Shown here piece by piece: positions 52,676-59,593 of a stretch of 64,000 nucleotides of DNA. Both the position numbers and the translations under genes were made by a program. Source of the stretch: Chloroflexaceae bacterium (GTDB lineage: Bacteria; Chloroflexota; Chloroflexia; Chloroflexales; Chloroflexaceae). Under the pieces are notes generated by a model. That model did not search any database. It worked only from the letters and a program-made list of their open reading frames with translations, and was not told the origin of the DNA. The stretch covers positions 20,732-84,731 of the forward strand of contig JANQID010000041.1 of NCBI GenBank assembly GCA_028282325.1, written 5' to 3'. Positions within the stretch are counted from its first letter, which is position 1. Each line of letters begins with the position of its first letter.

Positions 52676-52903
52676 ATGGACGAAGAGTATTACACAGTAG
52701 CTGAGGTAGCAGAACGGTTTAAAGTGACCAAAGCCGCTGTGTATAAGTGGATGCGGCAAGGCGACTTACCGTTTGTCATTGTCGGAAAAGAACGACGTAT
52801 TACAGGAAGCGCATTACGGGAATTTGTGAAGCCGGGGGTTGTTTCAGAAGAGCCAGAAGAAAACAAAGAAGATCGGCTCGCCCTACAGTTGGCAGCAGCG
52901 TGA
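52676..52903 (+). CDS. HTH-17/excisionase-type DNA-binding protein
   Basis: 75 residues. MDEEYYTVAEVAERFKVTKA, then AVYKWMRQGDLPFVIVGKER and RITGSALREFV, is a complete MerR-like helix-turn-helix of the HTH_17 group. An acidic tail follows. GTGAGG lies 5 nt before the ATG. Codons are more AT-rich than in the rest of the element, suggesting a separate origin. Placed at the divergent promoters and before the translocase, it is the best candidate for the element's master regulator. Confidence 0.8.
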   Translation: MDEEYYTVAEVAERFKVTKAAVYKWMRQGDLPFVIVGKERRITGSALREFVKPGVVSEEPEENKEDRLALQLAAA

Positions 52904-52926
52904 GAAACCATCACCAACTGTAGGGC
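52880..52926 (+). promoter_or_regulatory. Large inverted repeat across the HTH gene end
   Basis: Perfect 13 bp arms, starting GCCCTACAGTTGG (52880) and ending CCAACTGTAGGGC (52926), with a 21 nt loop. It is followed by CCCGTG/CACGGG (52942-52957). It may end or attenuate transcription between the regulator and the translocase, or serve as a protein-binding site. Confidence 0.5.
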
Positions 52927-52982
52927 TTCAGACAAGGCTTTCCCGTGCGCCAACACGGGGCGGCCTCAAAGGAGATTGTACC

Positions 52983-54488
52983 ATGCGTATCATTGCACTG
53001 CTGACCGCCGGGGGCCTCGCCCTCTTCATCATCGCGGCGCTCATCACCCAGGCCGCCGCGCCGTCCGCCGTCGAGCTGCAGCGGCAGGCGCTGGAGATGC
53101 AGACTGCTCGGCAGCTTGCGCCGCTCGACGTGCTGGTCGCCGCCGCGTGGCGGTTGCTCCCCCTCGCCGTTGTCGGCGGCTTCCTGGCGTATCTGGGCGC
53201 GCTGGGGGTCGCCCACGTCGCCCGCTTTCGCCGCTTCACCCGTCCGGACACCGCAGGCCGCCTGCCCGTTCTGCTCGACGACCAGACCACATCACGCGCG
53301 GCGCTGGGCGCATTCCACGCCGCGCAACTGGCGGCGGCCAGCCGCCAGCCCGTCCCGCACCACTACGCGCCCCACTACCATCGAGCAGACGGGGCCGCGG
53401 GATTGGAGCTTGCTGGAGAGCCTCCTAGCCCAGCCCTGCCCGGCGTAGCGACGTTCAGTCAACTGCTCGACGCCGGTCGCGTCGGGCGCGGCAATCCGCT
53501 CCTGCTGGGCTTCGACGAAACGGGCCAAGAGATCGCCGGGTCATGGCTCGATTTGTACAGCACCGCGGTCGCCGGATTGCCCGGCACCGGCAAAACCACG
53601 AGCCAGCGCTTTCTTGCGGCGCAAACGGCGCTGCACGGCGCGCGCTTCGTGGTGTGCGATCCCCACTACGGTGCCGCTGATGACAGCCTGGGCGGCGCGC
53701 TGGAGCCGCTGATGCGCGCCGTTGGCCTAGCCCGCGTGGCGAGCGATGATGCGTCCATTCTGGCGGCGGTGCGCCTGGTGAACGACATCGGCGCGCGCCG
53801 GATTGCCGGCGACCGCGACCGCACACCGGTCATTCTCTGGGTGGACGAAAGCACCGCGCTCCTCAACCGAAGCAGCATCGGCACTGAGCTATCGGCATTG
53901 CTGGAGAGCATCGCCCAGGAGTTCCGGAAAGTCGCCGTGTTCGCGTCGATTTCTGGCCAGATCTGGACGGCGGAGCGAGCAGGCGGCTCGGCATTGCGCG
54001 ATAGTCTGGCAAGCTGTCTGGCACATCGGATGAAGCGCACGCAGGCGCGCATGCTCGTCAGCCCCGACGCAGCGAAGATCGTCGAGACGTTGCCCGTAGG
54101 CCGGGCGGTGCTCTATCGCACCTCGGGCCAGATGGACACCGTCACGGTTCCGAATACGACCGCCGGTGATGTACGGCGCGTGGCGGCGCTCTTGACTGAC
54201 AACGCGCCGGTCATGCCCAACCTGTCAGCCACACAATCAGCCAGCCGTCAGCCAAAAATCAGTCACCCTGTACCGCCTGACTATTCGGCTTCAGAACGCC
54301 AAATAGTCAGCACGCCGGAGCAGGCGCGCGCCGTGGCGCTCTTTCTCGACGGAAACGACGCCAGCGCGATTGTGACGGAGCTGACCGGAATGACCAGTAA
54401 GGCGGGCAAGCCGTACATGGTCAAGCTCGCCGAAGTGCAGACGACGATCCGTGACGCGATGCGACGCACCCAGGAAGTGAGGGACTGA
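52983..54488 (+). CDS. Membrane-anchored FtsK/TraB-like DNA translocase
   Basis: 501 residues. Two membrane helices (4-22 and about 50-79) are followed by a linker and a RecA-like motor. Walker A is AVAGLPGTGKTTSQRF (198-205) and Walker B is TPVILWVDESTALLN (Asp289-Glu290). A sensor-like segment, VAVFASISGQIWTAERAGGS, follows. The last ~60 residues (TPEQARAVALFLDGNDASAI, then a KPYMVKLAEVQTTI helix) resemble a small winged-helix DNA-recognition domain, as in FtsK gamma or AICE TraB. ATG 52983 has AAAGGAG upstream. The predicted job is pumping double-stranded DNA, probably for intercellular transfer of the element. VirD4-type coupling is less likely without a T4SS. Confidence 0.78.
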   Translation: MRIIALLTAGGLALFIIAALITQAAAPSAVELQRQALEMQTARQLAPLDVLVAAAWRLLPLAVVGGFLAYLGALGVAHVARFRRFTRPDTAGRLPVLLDDQTTSRAALGAFHAAQLAAASRQPVPHHYAPHYHRADGAAGLELAGEPPSPALPGVATFSQLLDAGRVGRGNPLLLGFDETGQEIAGSWLDLYSTAVAGLPGTGKTTSQRFLAAQTALHGARFVVCDPHYGAADDSLGGALEPLMRAVGLARVASDDASILAAVRLVNDIGARRIAGDRDRTPVILWVDESTALLNRSSIGTELSALLESIAQEFRKVAVFASISGQIWTAERAGGSALRDSLASCLAHRMKRTQARMLVSPDAAKIVETLPVGRAVLYRTSGQMDTVTVPNTTAGDVRRVAALLTDNAPVMPNLSATQSASRQPKISHPVPPDYSASERQIVSTPEQARAVALFLDGNDASAIVTELTGMTSKAGKPYMVKLAEVQTTIRDAMRRTQEVRD

Positions 54489-54634
54489 TGGAAGCAATGT
54501 TCATTGCCTTCCTTGTCGGCTTCCTCGCCGGGCTGTGGGCCGGGCACACCGGCGGTTGGAATAGTCACGTTGAGTATCGACGGCAACAAGATTACGCGCG
54601 GGCGGATAAGCTCGCCGATGAGGAGAAGAAATAA
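54488..54634 (+). CDS. 48-residue single-span membrane protein
   Basis: The ATG overlaps the translocase stop (TGATG) and its own stop overlaps the next ATG (TAATG). The N-terminal helix FIAFLVGFLAGLWAGHTGGW is followed by a charged tail (HVEYRRQQDYARADKLADEE). The tight coupling suggests a subunit made in fixed ratio with the translocase. In AICEs, small hydrophobic Spd proteins sit in such positions, but homology is not visible here. Confidence 0.7.
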   Translation: MEAMFIAFLVGFLAGLWAGHTGGWNSHVEYRRQQDYARADKLADEEKK

Positions 54635-54885
54635 TGCGAGTCACAACCAAAACCCAGCGGCTTGATACCGCAATCGTTCCGTTCGAGGCCTACGACGACC
54701 AGTCCGCCCCGCTCGTGCCGGTCGCGCCGGTCGCGCCGGTCGCACGCGAAGGGCGCATCACGCTGGCGATTGATCTCAGCGCCGGAGAACTGTTCCGCGC
54801 CGCCAGCGTCGTCGGTCGCGTCGTGCTGGCGCTGTTGCTGGCAGCGATGGCCGTGGGCGTGTTCCTGCTCGTGGTGGTGGTGTGA
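54634..54885 (+). CDS. 83-residue single-span membrane protein
   Basis: The ATG overlaps the previous stop. A soluble N-terminus with a VPVAPVAPVA stretch is followed by GRITLAIDLSAGELF and a C-terminal membrane helix (VVLALLLAAMAVGVFLLVVV) that ends the protein. The tail-anchor form and coupling point to a partner of the translocase. No family is recognised. Confidence 0.7.
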   Translation: MRVTTKTQRLDTAIVPFEAYDDQSAPLVPVAPVAPVAREGRITLAIDLSAGELFRAASVVGRVVLALLLAAMAVGVFLLVVVV

Positions 54886-54909
54886 GCGCATGCGCCACTG
54901 ACGCGGCGA

Positions 54910-55341
54910 TTAACCCTCGAATACCTTCAGCCGTTGCAACGCCTTCAGCGTGACCGGCGACAGCGGAGCGGAGAGCAGCGCAATAATACTGCTATCGTCG
55001 TCGTCGCTCAGGGCGGCCAGCAAACGCGATACGCGCCCGTCGCTATCCCGGCTCGACTGCCACACCGCGCCCGCGCATGCGTAGCAGCGCCAGCCGCTGC
55101 CGGTGCGAAACAGCACCCGCCGCCGCGTTCCGCACGCCGGACAGACAACGAACCACTGGCCACGCCCCTGGCCCGGGCCGGTGCGGAACGCGGCCAGGCC
55201 GTCAACCCACACGCCCCGCACGTCCCGCACGTCGCGCCCGAAGCACAGCCGGGCGATCGCGCCAACCTCCGACGCCACGAGCCGGGGAAGCGCCTCAGCC
55301 GCCGGGCGTCGCCGGTGCCGTCCGCTGCCGACGCCGCCCAT
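54910..55341 (-). CDS. Zinc-ribbon protein with GGVGSGR N-terminus
   Basis: 143 residues from ATG 55341, overlapping the previous stop; the frame is open to 55389. MGGVGSGRHRRRPAAEALPR is a start often seen in phage and integrative-element proteins. FVVCPACGTRRRVLF and GWRCYACAGAVW supply four Cys for a zinc ribbon. The C-terminal helix is acidic and then hydrophobic. It probably binds DNA or RNA. The role is unknown. It converges on the membrane-protein genes with a 24 bp gap. Confidence 0.65.
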   Translation of the reverse strand: MGGVGSGRHRRRPAAEALPRLVASEVGAIARLCFGRDVRDVRGVWVDGLAAFRTGPGQGRGQWFVVCPACGTRRRVLFRTGSGWRCYACAGAVWQSSRDSDGRVSRLLAALSDDDDSSIIALLSAPLSPVTLKALQRLKVFEG

Positions 55342-55667
55342 TAGAGCTCCGCCAGGCGCGCGGTTTGCTGGCGGTCTTTCTCGGCCCAAAGCGCCTGGAT
55401 GCGTTGCGCTTCGGCAACGTCCTCCGGCGTCGTCGGGCCGATAACGTCCGGAACCTTCTCCAGCGCGGTCGCCCGCAAAACCAGCTCAATCGCCCGCAGC
55501 CGCGCTGCCGCCGGGGCGTCCGGGTCGTTCAAGAGATCTTCCAGCGCCGCGACCGCGTGCGACGCCAGCCCGCGCAGACGGGAAACCAGCGCGCGCCGTT
55601 CGTTCGCCGACGTGAGGTTGCGTTCCGCTTCGGCGCGGTGCTGGTCTGTGACTTCGATGGTTTTCAT
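55341..55667 (-). CDS. Hypothetical helical element protein
   Basis: 108 residues, MKTIEVTDQHRAEAERNLTS onward. Almost all helical, with ALVSRLRGLASHAVAALEDL and AARLRAIELVLRATALEKVP, resembling helical repeats in phage small-terminase-like or tail-less DNA-binding proteins. Its stop overlaps the start of the zinc-ribbon gene. It stands 37 bp after the primase gene and is probably on the same transcript. No function can be given. Confidence 0.6.
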   Translation of the reverse strand: MKTIEVTDQHRAEAERNLTSANERRALVSRLRGLASHAVAALEDLLNDPDAPAAARLRAIELVLRATALEKVPDVIGPTTPEDVAEAQRIQALWAEKDRQQTARLAEL

Positions 55668-55704
55668 AAGCTCACATCCTTTCTGCTTTTGGCCAACTTT
55701 TGAT

Positions 55705-58700
55705 CTACTTTTGATCTACTTTTGATCGCCTACGCCGCTGTGCCTGGCGTTCTGCCCATCGCTCCGCCTGGTCGCGGTAGTCGAATGCCTCGCTGATACG
55801 TTCGCCATTGCGACACACACACCACTTCACGCCGTAGCGCGATACATGGCCAGTCCGATCGCAGGTGGCCACGGTGTAGCCGTTGCTACCTGCGCTCTCC
55901 CCCTCCGCCCTGCACGCCGTCGGGGAGGGGAGAACACACGCCCCCGCCTGCCTGGGCGGTTCCGCGCTCGCCTGCTCAAGCGCCGGGTGCGGCGCGGCAT
56001 CGTCCGCCGGCGGCGTTTGCCACGGCTCGGCAGCTTTGAACAGCGTCGGGCTGTCGGTGCGCGCATCGAACAGCGTCAACAGCGATTGCCTGCGCTCTCC
56101 CTGGCCGTGCTGGGCCTGCCGCCGCTCGCTGAAACCCTCATGCGGTAGCGGGCCAGTGTTGTCTGAACCTTCTGAACCTTTTGAACCGTTTTCCGAAACT
56201 TTTTCTTCATGAGGCAAATCGCTTGGAAAAGTTTCTGAAATTGGCAAAAAAGGTTCAGAAAACCGTGTAAACCCGGCTTTCTCAAGGTCGCTATTCCGCA
56301 TTGGGACGCCTCCCGAACCTTTTTCGGTGTCTGGCGGGGCGTCTGAACCTTTTTCGGGCGTTGGGCGTTGCAAATCCTTCATCTTGTCGTCATCGAGACT
56401 CACACCAATGTACCGGATTCGCCCCTCGTTACTGCGCGTCTTTTCGAATCGGGCTGCAAGCTGCCGACCGAACCAATGTTGTGTCTTGGCCTTCAGCCCG
56501 GCCACGGCACACCACTGCTGGTACGCTTGCCAGAGGTCGGTAGCACCGGCATCGCCGCCGTCCCATTCAGCGCCGCAGGCTTCGAGGAACGGGTCAAGGC
56601 TTTCGCCTTTGCGGTACGTATCCCGCGCCAGCTTCACGCTGTCAGGCGTGGCCAGCCGTCCTGCGGCGTAGTAGTCCAGATGGCCGCGTACCAGCCAGGC
56701 AAGGATACCGCTGGCTTCGGCCTCAAGGGTTTCGGCCAGGCGCGGATCGCGCTGGTGCTCGTCGGCTTCGGTAGGTTCATCGACAAACCGAGCCTTGAAA
56801 TCAAGCACCTTCACCCGCTCCCAAAGCGCGTCATCATCGGCGGGGGCCTGGGGGCGGCGGTTCGTGGCTGCAAACAGGGTGTGAGTCGGGGTGAATGTCG
56901 TGGCCCGTTCGTAGAGGTCTCGTGCGATGATGCGGTCGCCGCCCGTAATCAGCTTCACCTGCGCGGCGCTCATTGACGCACCGTCGCTGGTTTCGCTGGT
57001 GTAGGCCAGGCGCTTGCCGCGCAACTTCATCAAGTGCGGCTGGGCGCTTCCGGCGGTGCGGTGCCGGTCTTGGCCCACCACTACGTCATTCGGTACCGCT
57101 CCGGCGTAGTCGCCCAGCACGCGGCTCAGGGTCTCGAACAGCACGCCTTTGCCGTTGCGGCCACGTTCGCCGATCAGCAGTACCAGGATGTGTTCCCGCG
57201 TCGTGCCGTTCAGCGCATAGCCGAGGAGCTGGTGCAGGAACGTCACCCGTTCGCCCTCGTGGCTCATCACTTCGCTGATAAACCGCTCCCAGCGCGGCGC
57301 TGGTTCGTGCAGCCCGCGCCACGCGGTGGGGGCCTGGGTGCAGATGTAATCATCGGGCTTGCCGTCGCGTAACTGGCCAGTGCGTAAGTCGATAATGCCG
57401 TTGTGCGCTGCTAACAGCCACGGATTGCAATCCCATTCATCGCCCACAATCCCGAGCATACCCATATCGCCCGCCAGCGTCAGGACGTTGTTAATCCGGT
57501 TCAGGCGTTGTAGCGCTTTTGCCCGACCGTGCAGCAGGTCAACGAGTGCGGTCAGTTTGCGGCGTTCCTCCTCGTCGGCGGCGGCTTTGGTCTCGGCCTG
57601 AAGTTTGGCGGCCAGCGCCAGGTAGTAGCTCGCTACCGTCGCCCATACCGCCCCTCGGGGCGGCCCGGCCTGCCGGTGCCAAACGTGGCCCGCAAACTCG
57701 TACCAGGCGCTTGCGGCGCGGTCATACACGTATCGGCCTTGGTGCAAATGTACGAACAACTGTGCATCGCCCGCTTCTTCTTCTTTGATGCACTTTAGGA
57801 CAAACCCGCGTGACACCGTTCGGAGCGTCGGTGTGGCGCTCGGTGTGGCGCTGGCCGGGTCGCTGGGTGCATCGAAGTCCGGCAAATTGTCCGGCGCTCC
57901 ATCGGCTATCCCTGCCTGTAATCCGCTTTGTATCGTCGGAATCGACTCGTCGTTGGGTAATCCGGCGGCAGTAGCGGCGGATTGTAGCGCCGCAGCAACC
58001 TGGTGCTCATCGAGCAGCCCGGCGGCGACGAGCTGGCCGAGGCGGAACGCGCTGCTGTTCAGTGTGTTGTTGCGCGTTCCCTCGCGCGCCGTGGAAACGG
58101 CTGTAATCTCTCCGGCTAGCGCCGTTTTGCCGTATTTTTCGCGCCGGTCGTCGCCGGTCGTCGTGCTGGATTGCGGCGCGGCGCGCGGCGCTGGGAGCGG
58201 GGTGGGCTGTGCGGCTTCCTGCGGCGCGAAACGGCGGTACAGGTCACTCAGTGCGCCGTTGACGTTTCGAACGTCGGTAGGCGTCCCTGGCAGGTGCCAG
58301 CCGGTGACCGTAAAGTAGCGGCCACGGTCGTAGAGTTCGATACCGCTTGTCTTAACAGCTTTCGGTAACACGCCTTCAACAAACAGCTTGACGCCGGTCT
58401 TACTCGGTGATACTTCTGCGTAGCTGTCCAGGTCGTTGATAATCGCTTGCGCCCACGGTGCAATCGCACCGGTCGCGGGGTCTCGGCAGTCGTCGAGGTC
58501 AACACCGGCGTGCGGGTCGTCGTCGGTGAACACATAGCCGACTCCCGTAAAGCCGTAGCGCCGTGCTGCGTCGGCGGCCTGCTGGTACGTTGACCAGGTG
58601 GCCGGGTTGGTGCTGCTGGCATTCCTGCCGGTCTTCGCGTTCTTGGGTATCTTGCGCCGTTTGCCGGTCTTCGGGTCGGGTTCGCCTTCGTTCCAGCATA

Positions 58701-58755
58701 CCCACTGGGCGCGGTCGGTGAGGGCGGAGGGGATGGTCGGTGCAGTCGTCGTCAT
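55705..58755 (-). CDS. Replication protein: primase/polymerase-like N-terminus and SF3 (D5/P4) helicase
   Basis: 1016 residues. The N-terminal ~200 resemble a prim-pol domain: AQWVCWNEGEPDPKTGKRRK, GVDLDDCRDP as the metal Asp cluster and YAEVSPSKTGVKLFVEG, as in NrS-1-type primases. After a linker comes a D5_N-like region and an SF3 helicase with Walker A LLIGERGRNGKGVLFETL (~525-540). KLRGKRLAYTSETSDG and ITGGDRIIARDLYERATTFT follow, then FAATNRRPQAPADDDALWER. The C-terminus is a Ser/Pro-rich linker and a basic end. GGAGGTG precedes the ATG. It should start and drive replication of the excised circle. Confidence 0.87.
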   Translation of the reverse strand: MTTTAPTIPSALTDRAQWVCWNEGEPDPKTGKRRKIPKNAKTGRNASSTNPATWSTYQQAADAARRYGFTGVGYVFTDDDPHAGVDLDDCRDPATGAIAPWAQAIINDLDSYAEVSPSKTGVKLFVEGVLPKAVKTSGIELYDRGRYFTVTGWHLPGTPTDVRNVNGALSDLYRRFAPQEAAQPTPLPAPRAAPQSSTTTGDDRREKYGKTALAGEITAVSTAREGTRNNTLNSSAFRLGQLVAAGLLDEHQVAAALQSAATAAGLPNDESIPTIQSGLQAGIADGAPDNLPDFDAPSDPASATPSATPTLRTVSRGFVLKCIKEEEAGDAQLFVHLHQGRYVYDRAASAWYEFAGHVWHRQAGPPRGAVWATVASYYLALAAKLQAETKAAADEEERRKLTALVDLLHGRAKALQRLNRINNVLTLAGDMGMLGIVGDEWDCNPWLLAAHNGIIDLRTGQLRDGKPDDYICTQAPTAWRGLHEPAPRWERFISEVMSHEGERVTFLHQLLGYALNGTTREHILVLLIGERGRNGKGVLFETLSRVLGDYAGAVPNDVVVGQDRHRTAGSAQPHLMKLRGKRLAYTSETSDGASMSAAQVKLITGGDRIIARDLYERATTFTPTHTLFAATNRRPQAPADDDALWERVKVLDFKARFVDEPTEADEHQRDPRLAETLEAEASGILAWLVRGHLDYYAAGRLATPDSVKLARDTYRKGESLDPFLEACGAEWDGGDAGATDLWQAYQQWCAVAGLKAKTQHWFGRQLAARFEKTRSNEGRIRYIGVSLDDDKMKDLQRPTPEKGSDAPPDTEKGSGGVPMRNSDLEKAGFTRFSEPFLPISETFPSDLPHEEKVSENGSKGSEGSDNTGPLPHEGFSERRQAQHGQGERRQSLLTLFDARTDSPTLFKAAEPWQTPPADDAAPHPALEQASAEPPRQAGACVLPSPTACRAEGESAGSNGYTVATCDRTGHVSRYGVKWCVCRNGERISEAFDYRDQAERWAERQAQRRRRSKVDQK

Positions 58756-58770
58756 ACCGCACCTCCGCCG

Positions 58771-58790
58771 GGGATGGTTGTGGGTACGGT
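58771..58790. repeat. Candidate integrase arm-type sites, right end
   Basis: An 18/20 match to 49594-49613 (GGATGGTTGTGGGTACGGT core), 130 bp before attR and 16 bp upstream of the primase start codon. Confidence 0.4.
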
Positions 58791-58917
58791 TTGTCGTGTA
58801 AACCCGTGGTAGCGAGTGATTCTCGGTGCATCAACTGGGGGTACCGTTTTAGCGCATTGGGACGCGGTATGATGTTTCGGTGTTCGCCGCTGGGAACGTG
58901 CGAAAAAGCGCCGTTTA

Positions 58918-58964
58918 TGCCTTCCAAGCAGATGGTCGCGCGTTCGAGTCGCGTCGCCCGCTCC
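58918..58964. repeat. attR: 47 bp direct repeat
   Basis: Identical to 49495-49541. It keeps only the 3' part of the tRNA, from the anticodon loop on, so no second tRNA can form. Confidence 0.93.
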
Positions 58965-58972
58965 ACATTGGG

Positions 58973-59006
58973 ACGCGGTATCCGGCAATCGGGTATCGCG
59001 TTTTTT
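58973..59006 (+). terminator. Native terminator of tRNA-Gly, displaced by the element
   Basis: A 12 bp stem starting ACGCGGTATCCG (58973) with two G-U pairs, followed by six T. It mirrors the element-side terminator at 49550. Confidence 0.75.
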
Positions 59007-59040
59007 GCGTGTCGGGAAAGAACAGGATATGGTGAAAAGT

Positions 59041-59174
59041 TACCAAACGATGATGCGTATGCTGCATGTCACCCTGAGCGCAGCGAAGGGGAAGAGTCTC
59101 GATGGCCTGGGAATCCGAGACTCTTCGCTGCGCTCAGAATGACCGCATGCGGTGTCTCCAATATTGTTTGGTAG
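59041..59174. repeat. MITE-like dispersed repeat, copy C
   Basis: 134 bp, from TACCAAACGATG to ATATTGTTTGGTAG. The core hairpin ACCCTGAGCGCAGCGAAGGG and AGACTCTTCGCTGCGCTCAG is well paired. It abuts copy D with no spacer. Confidence 0.75.
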
Positions 59175-59303
59175 CTACCAAACGATAATGAACAGGCCGC
59201 ATGTCACCCTGAGCGGAGCGAAGGGTCTCAGCGTCCCCGACAGCCGAGATTCTCCGCTGCGCTCAGAATGACCGCATGCGGTGTCTCCAATATTGTTTGG
59301 TAG
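59175..59303. repeat. MITE-like dispersed repeat, copy D
   Basis: 129 bp, CTACCAAACG to TTGTTTGGTAG. Its left half is identical to copy A (11190) and its right end to copy C. Together with C it forms a direct tandem. Confidence 0.75.
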
Positions 59304-59405
59304 CATCCCGTCGCGCGCTTGGCCCGCTGCGACCTGCCCGCACATCCCCTCCTTGTTCAACATAGACCGATAGCTACTTACAAACCTGCGGCGCACCGGC
59401 GCGTA

Positions 59406-59448
59406 TGAAAATAGGCGCGGTGCTCGTACAGTCGATCGCCTATTTTCA
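59406..59448. repeat. 12 bp inverted repeat
   Basis: TGAAAATAGGCG (59406-59417) and CGCCTATTTTCA (59437-59448) with a 19 nt loop, downstream of the decayed YgiT gene. Possibly a terminator for the MFS transcript. Confidence 0.5.
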
Positions 59449-59459
59449 GAGTAGAAACA

Positions 59460-59593
59460 CTACGCAGCGTAATCCCGAACGTCGACCTGAGCGCCGGCCT
59501 CGGCGAGTTGTTCGGCGGTTTTCAATAATCGTGCGGCAGTCTCTTCGTTGTACCAGGCTCGGGTTGGGCATAGCGACAGATAACACAGTTCAT
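59460..59593 (-). pseudogene. Remnant of a YgiT-type (MqsA-like) zinc-finger antitoxin gene
   Basis: From ATG 59593, with AAGGAAG upstream, the frame reads MNCVICRYAQPEPGT, matching the MKCVICK start of YgiT-type proteins. In another frame, from 59552 to the stop at 59460, it reads YNEETAARLLKTAEQLAEAG, then AQVDVRDYAA, the usual C-terminus. About 30 central residues, including the second CxxC, are missing, and the frame shifts at the join. An internal deletion explains this. Confidence 0.7.

Larger units (their letters stand above)
49495..58964. mobile_element. 9.5 kb AICE-like integrative element in tRNA-Gly
   Basis: It is bounded by perfect 47 bp direct repeats (49495-49541 and 58918-58964) that match the 3' part of tRNA-Gly. 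The integrase gene abuts the tRNA side. Cargo from left: tyrosine integrase, HTH excisionase, small proteins, ribbon-helix-helix protein, HTH regulator, membrane-anchored FtsK/TraB-like translocase, two small membrane proteins, a Zn-ribbon protein and a primase/SF3-helicase. No phage structural, lysis, relaxase or T4SS gene is seen. The set equals the int/xis, rep and tra modules of AICEs such as pSAM2. Transfer ability is inferred, not shown. All genes look intact, so it may be active. Confidence 0.85.

Noticed and set aside
53116..53448. Extra gene overlapping the start of the translocase
   Set aside because: Arg/Pro/Ser-rich alternative frame inside a gene with proper start, helices and Walker motifs.
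58918..58964. Second tRNA-Gly gene
   Set aside because: Only the segment from the anticodon loop to the 3' end is present; the 5' half is replaced by element sequence, so it is attR.
49495..58964. Prophage
   Set aside because: No terminase large subunit, portal, capsid, tail, holin or lysin gene is encoded; the GGVGSGR protein and the helical 108-residue protein alone are not enough.
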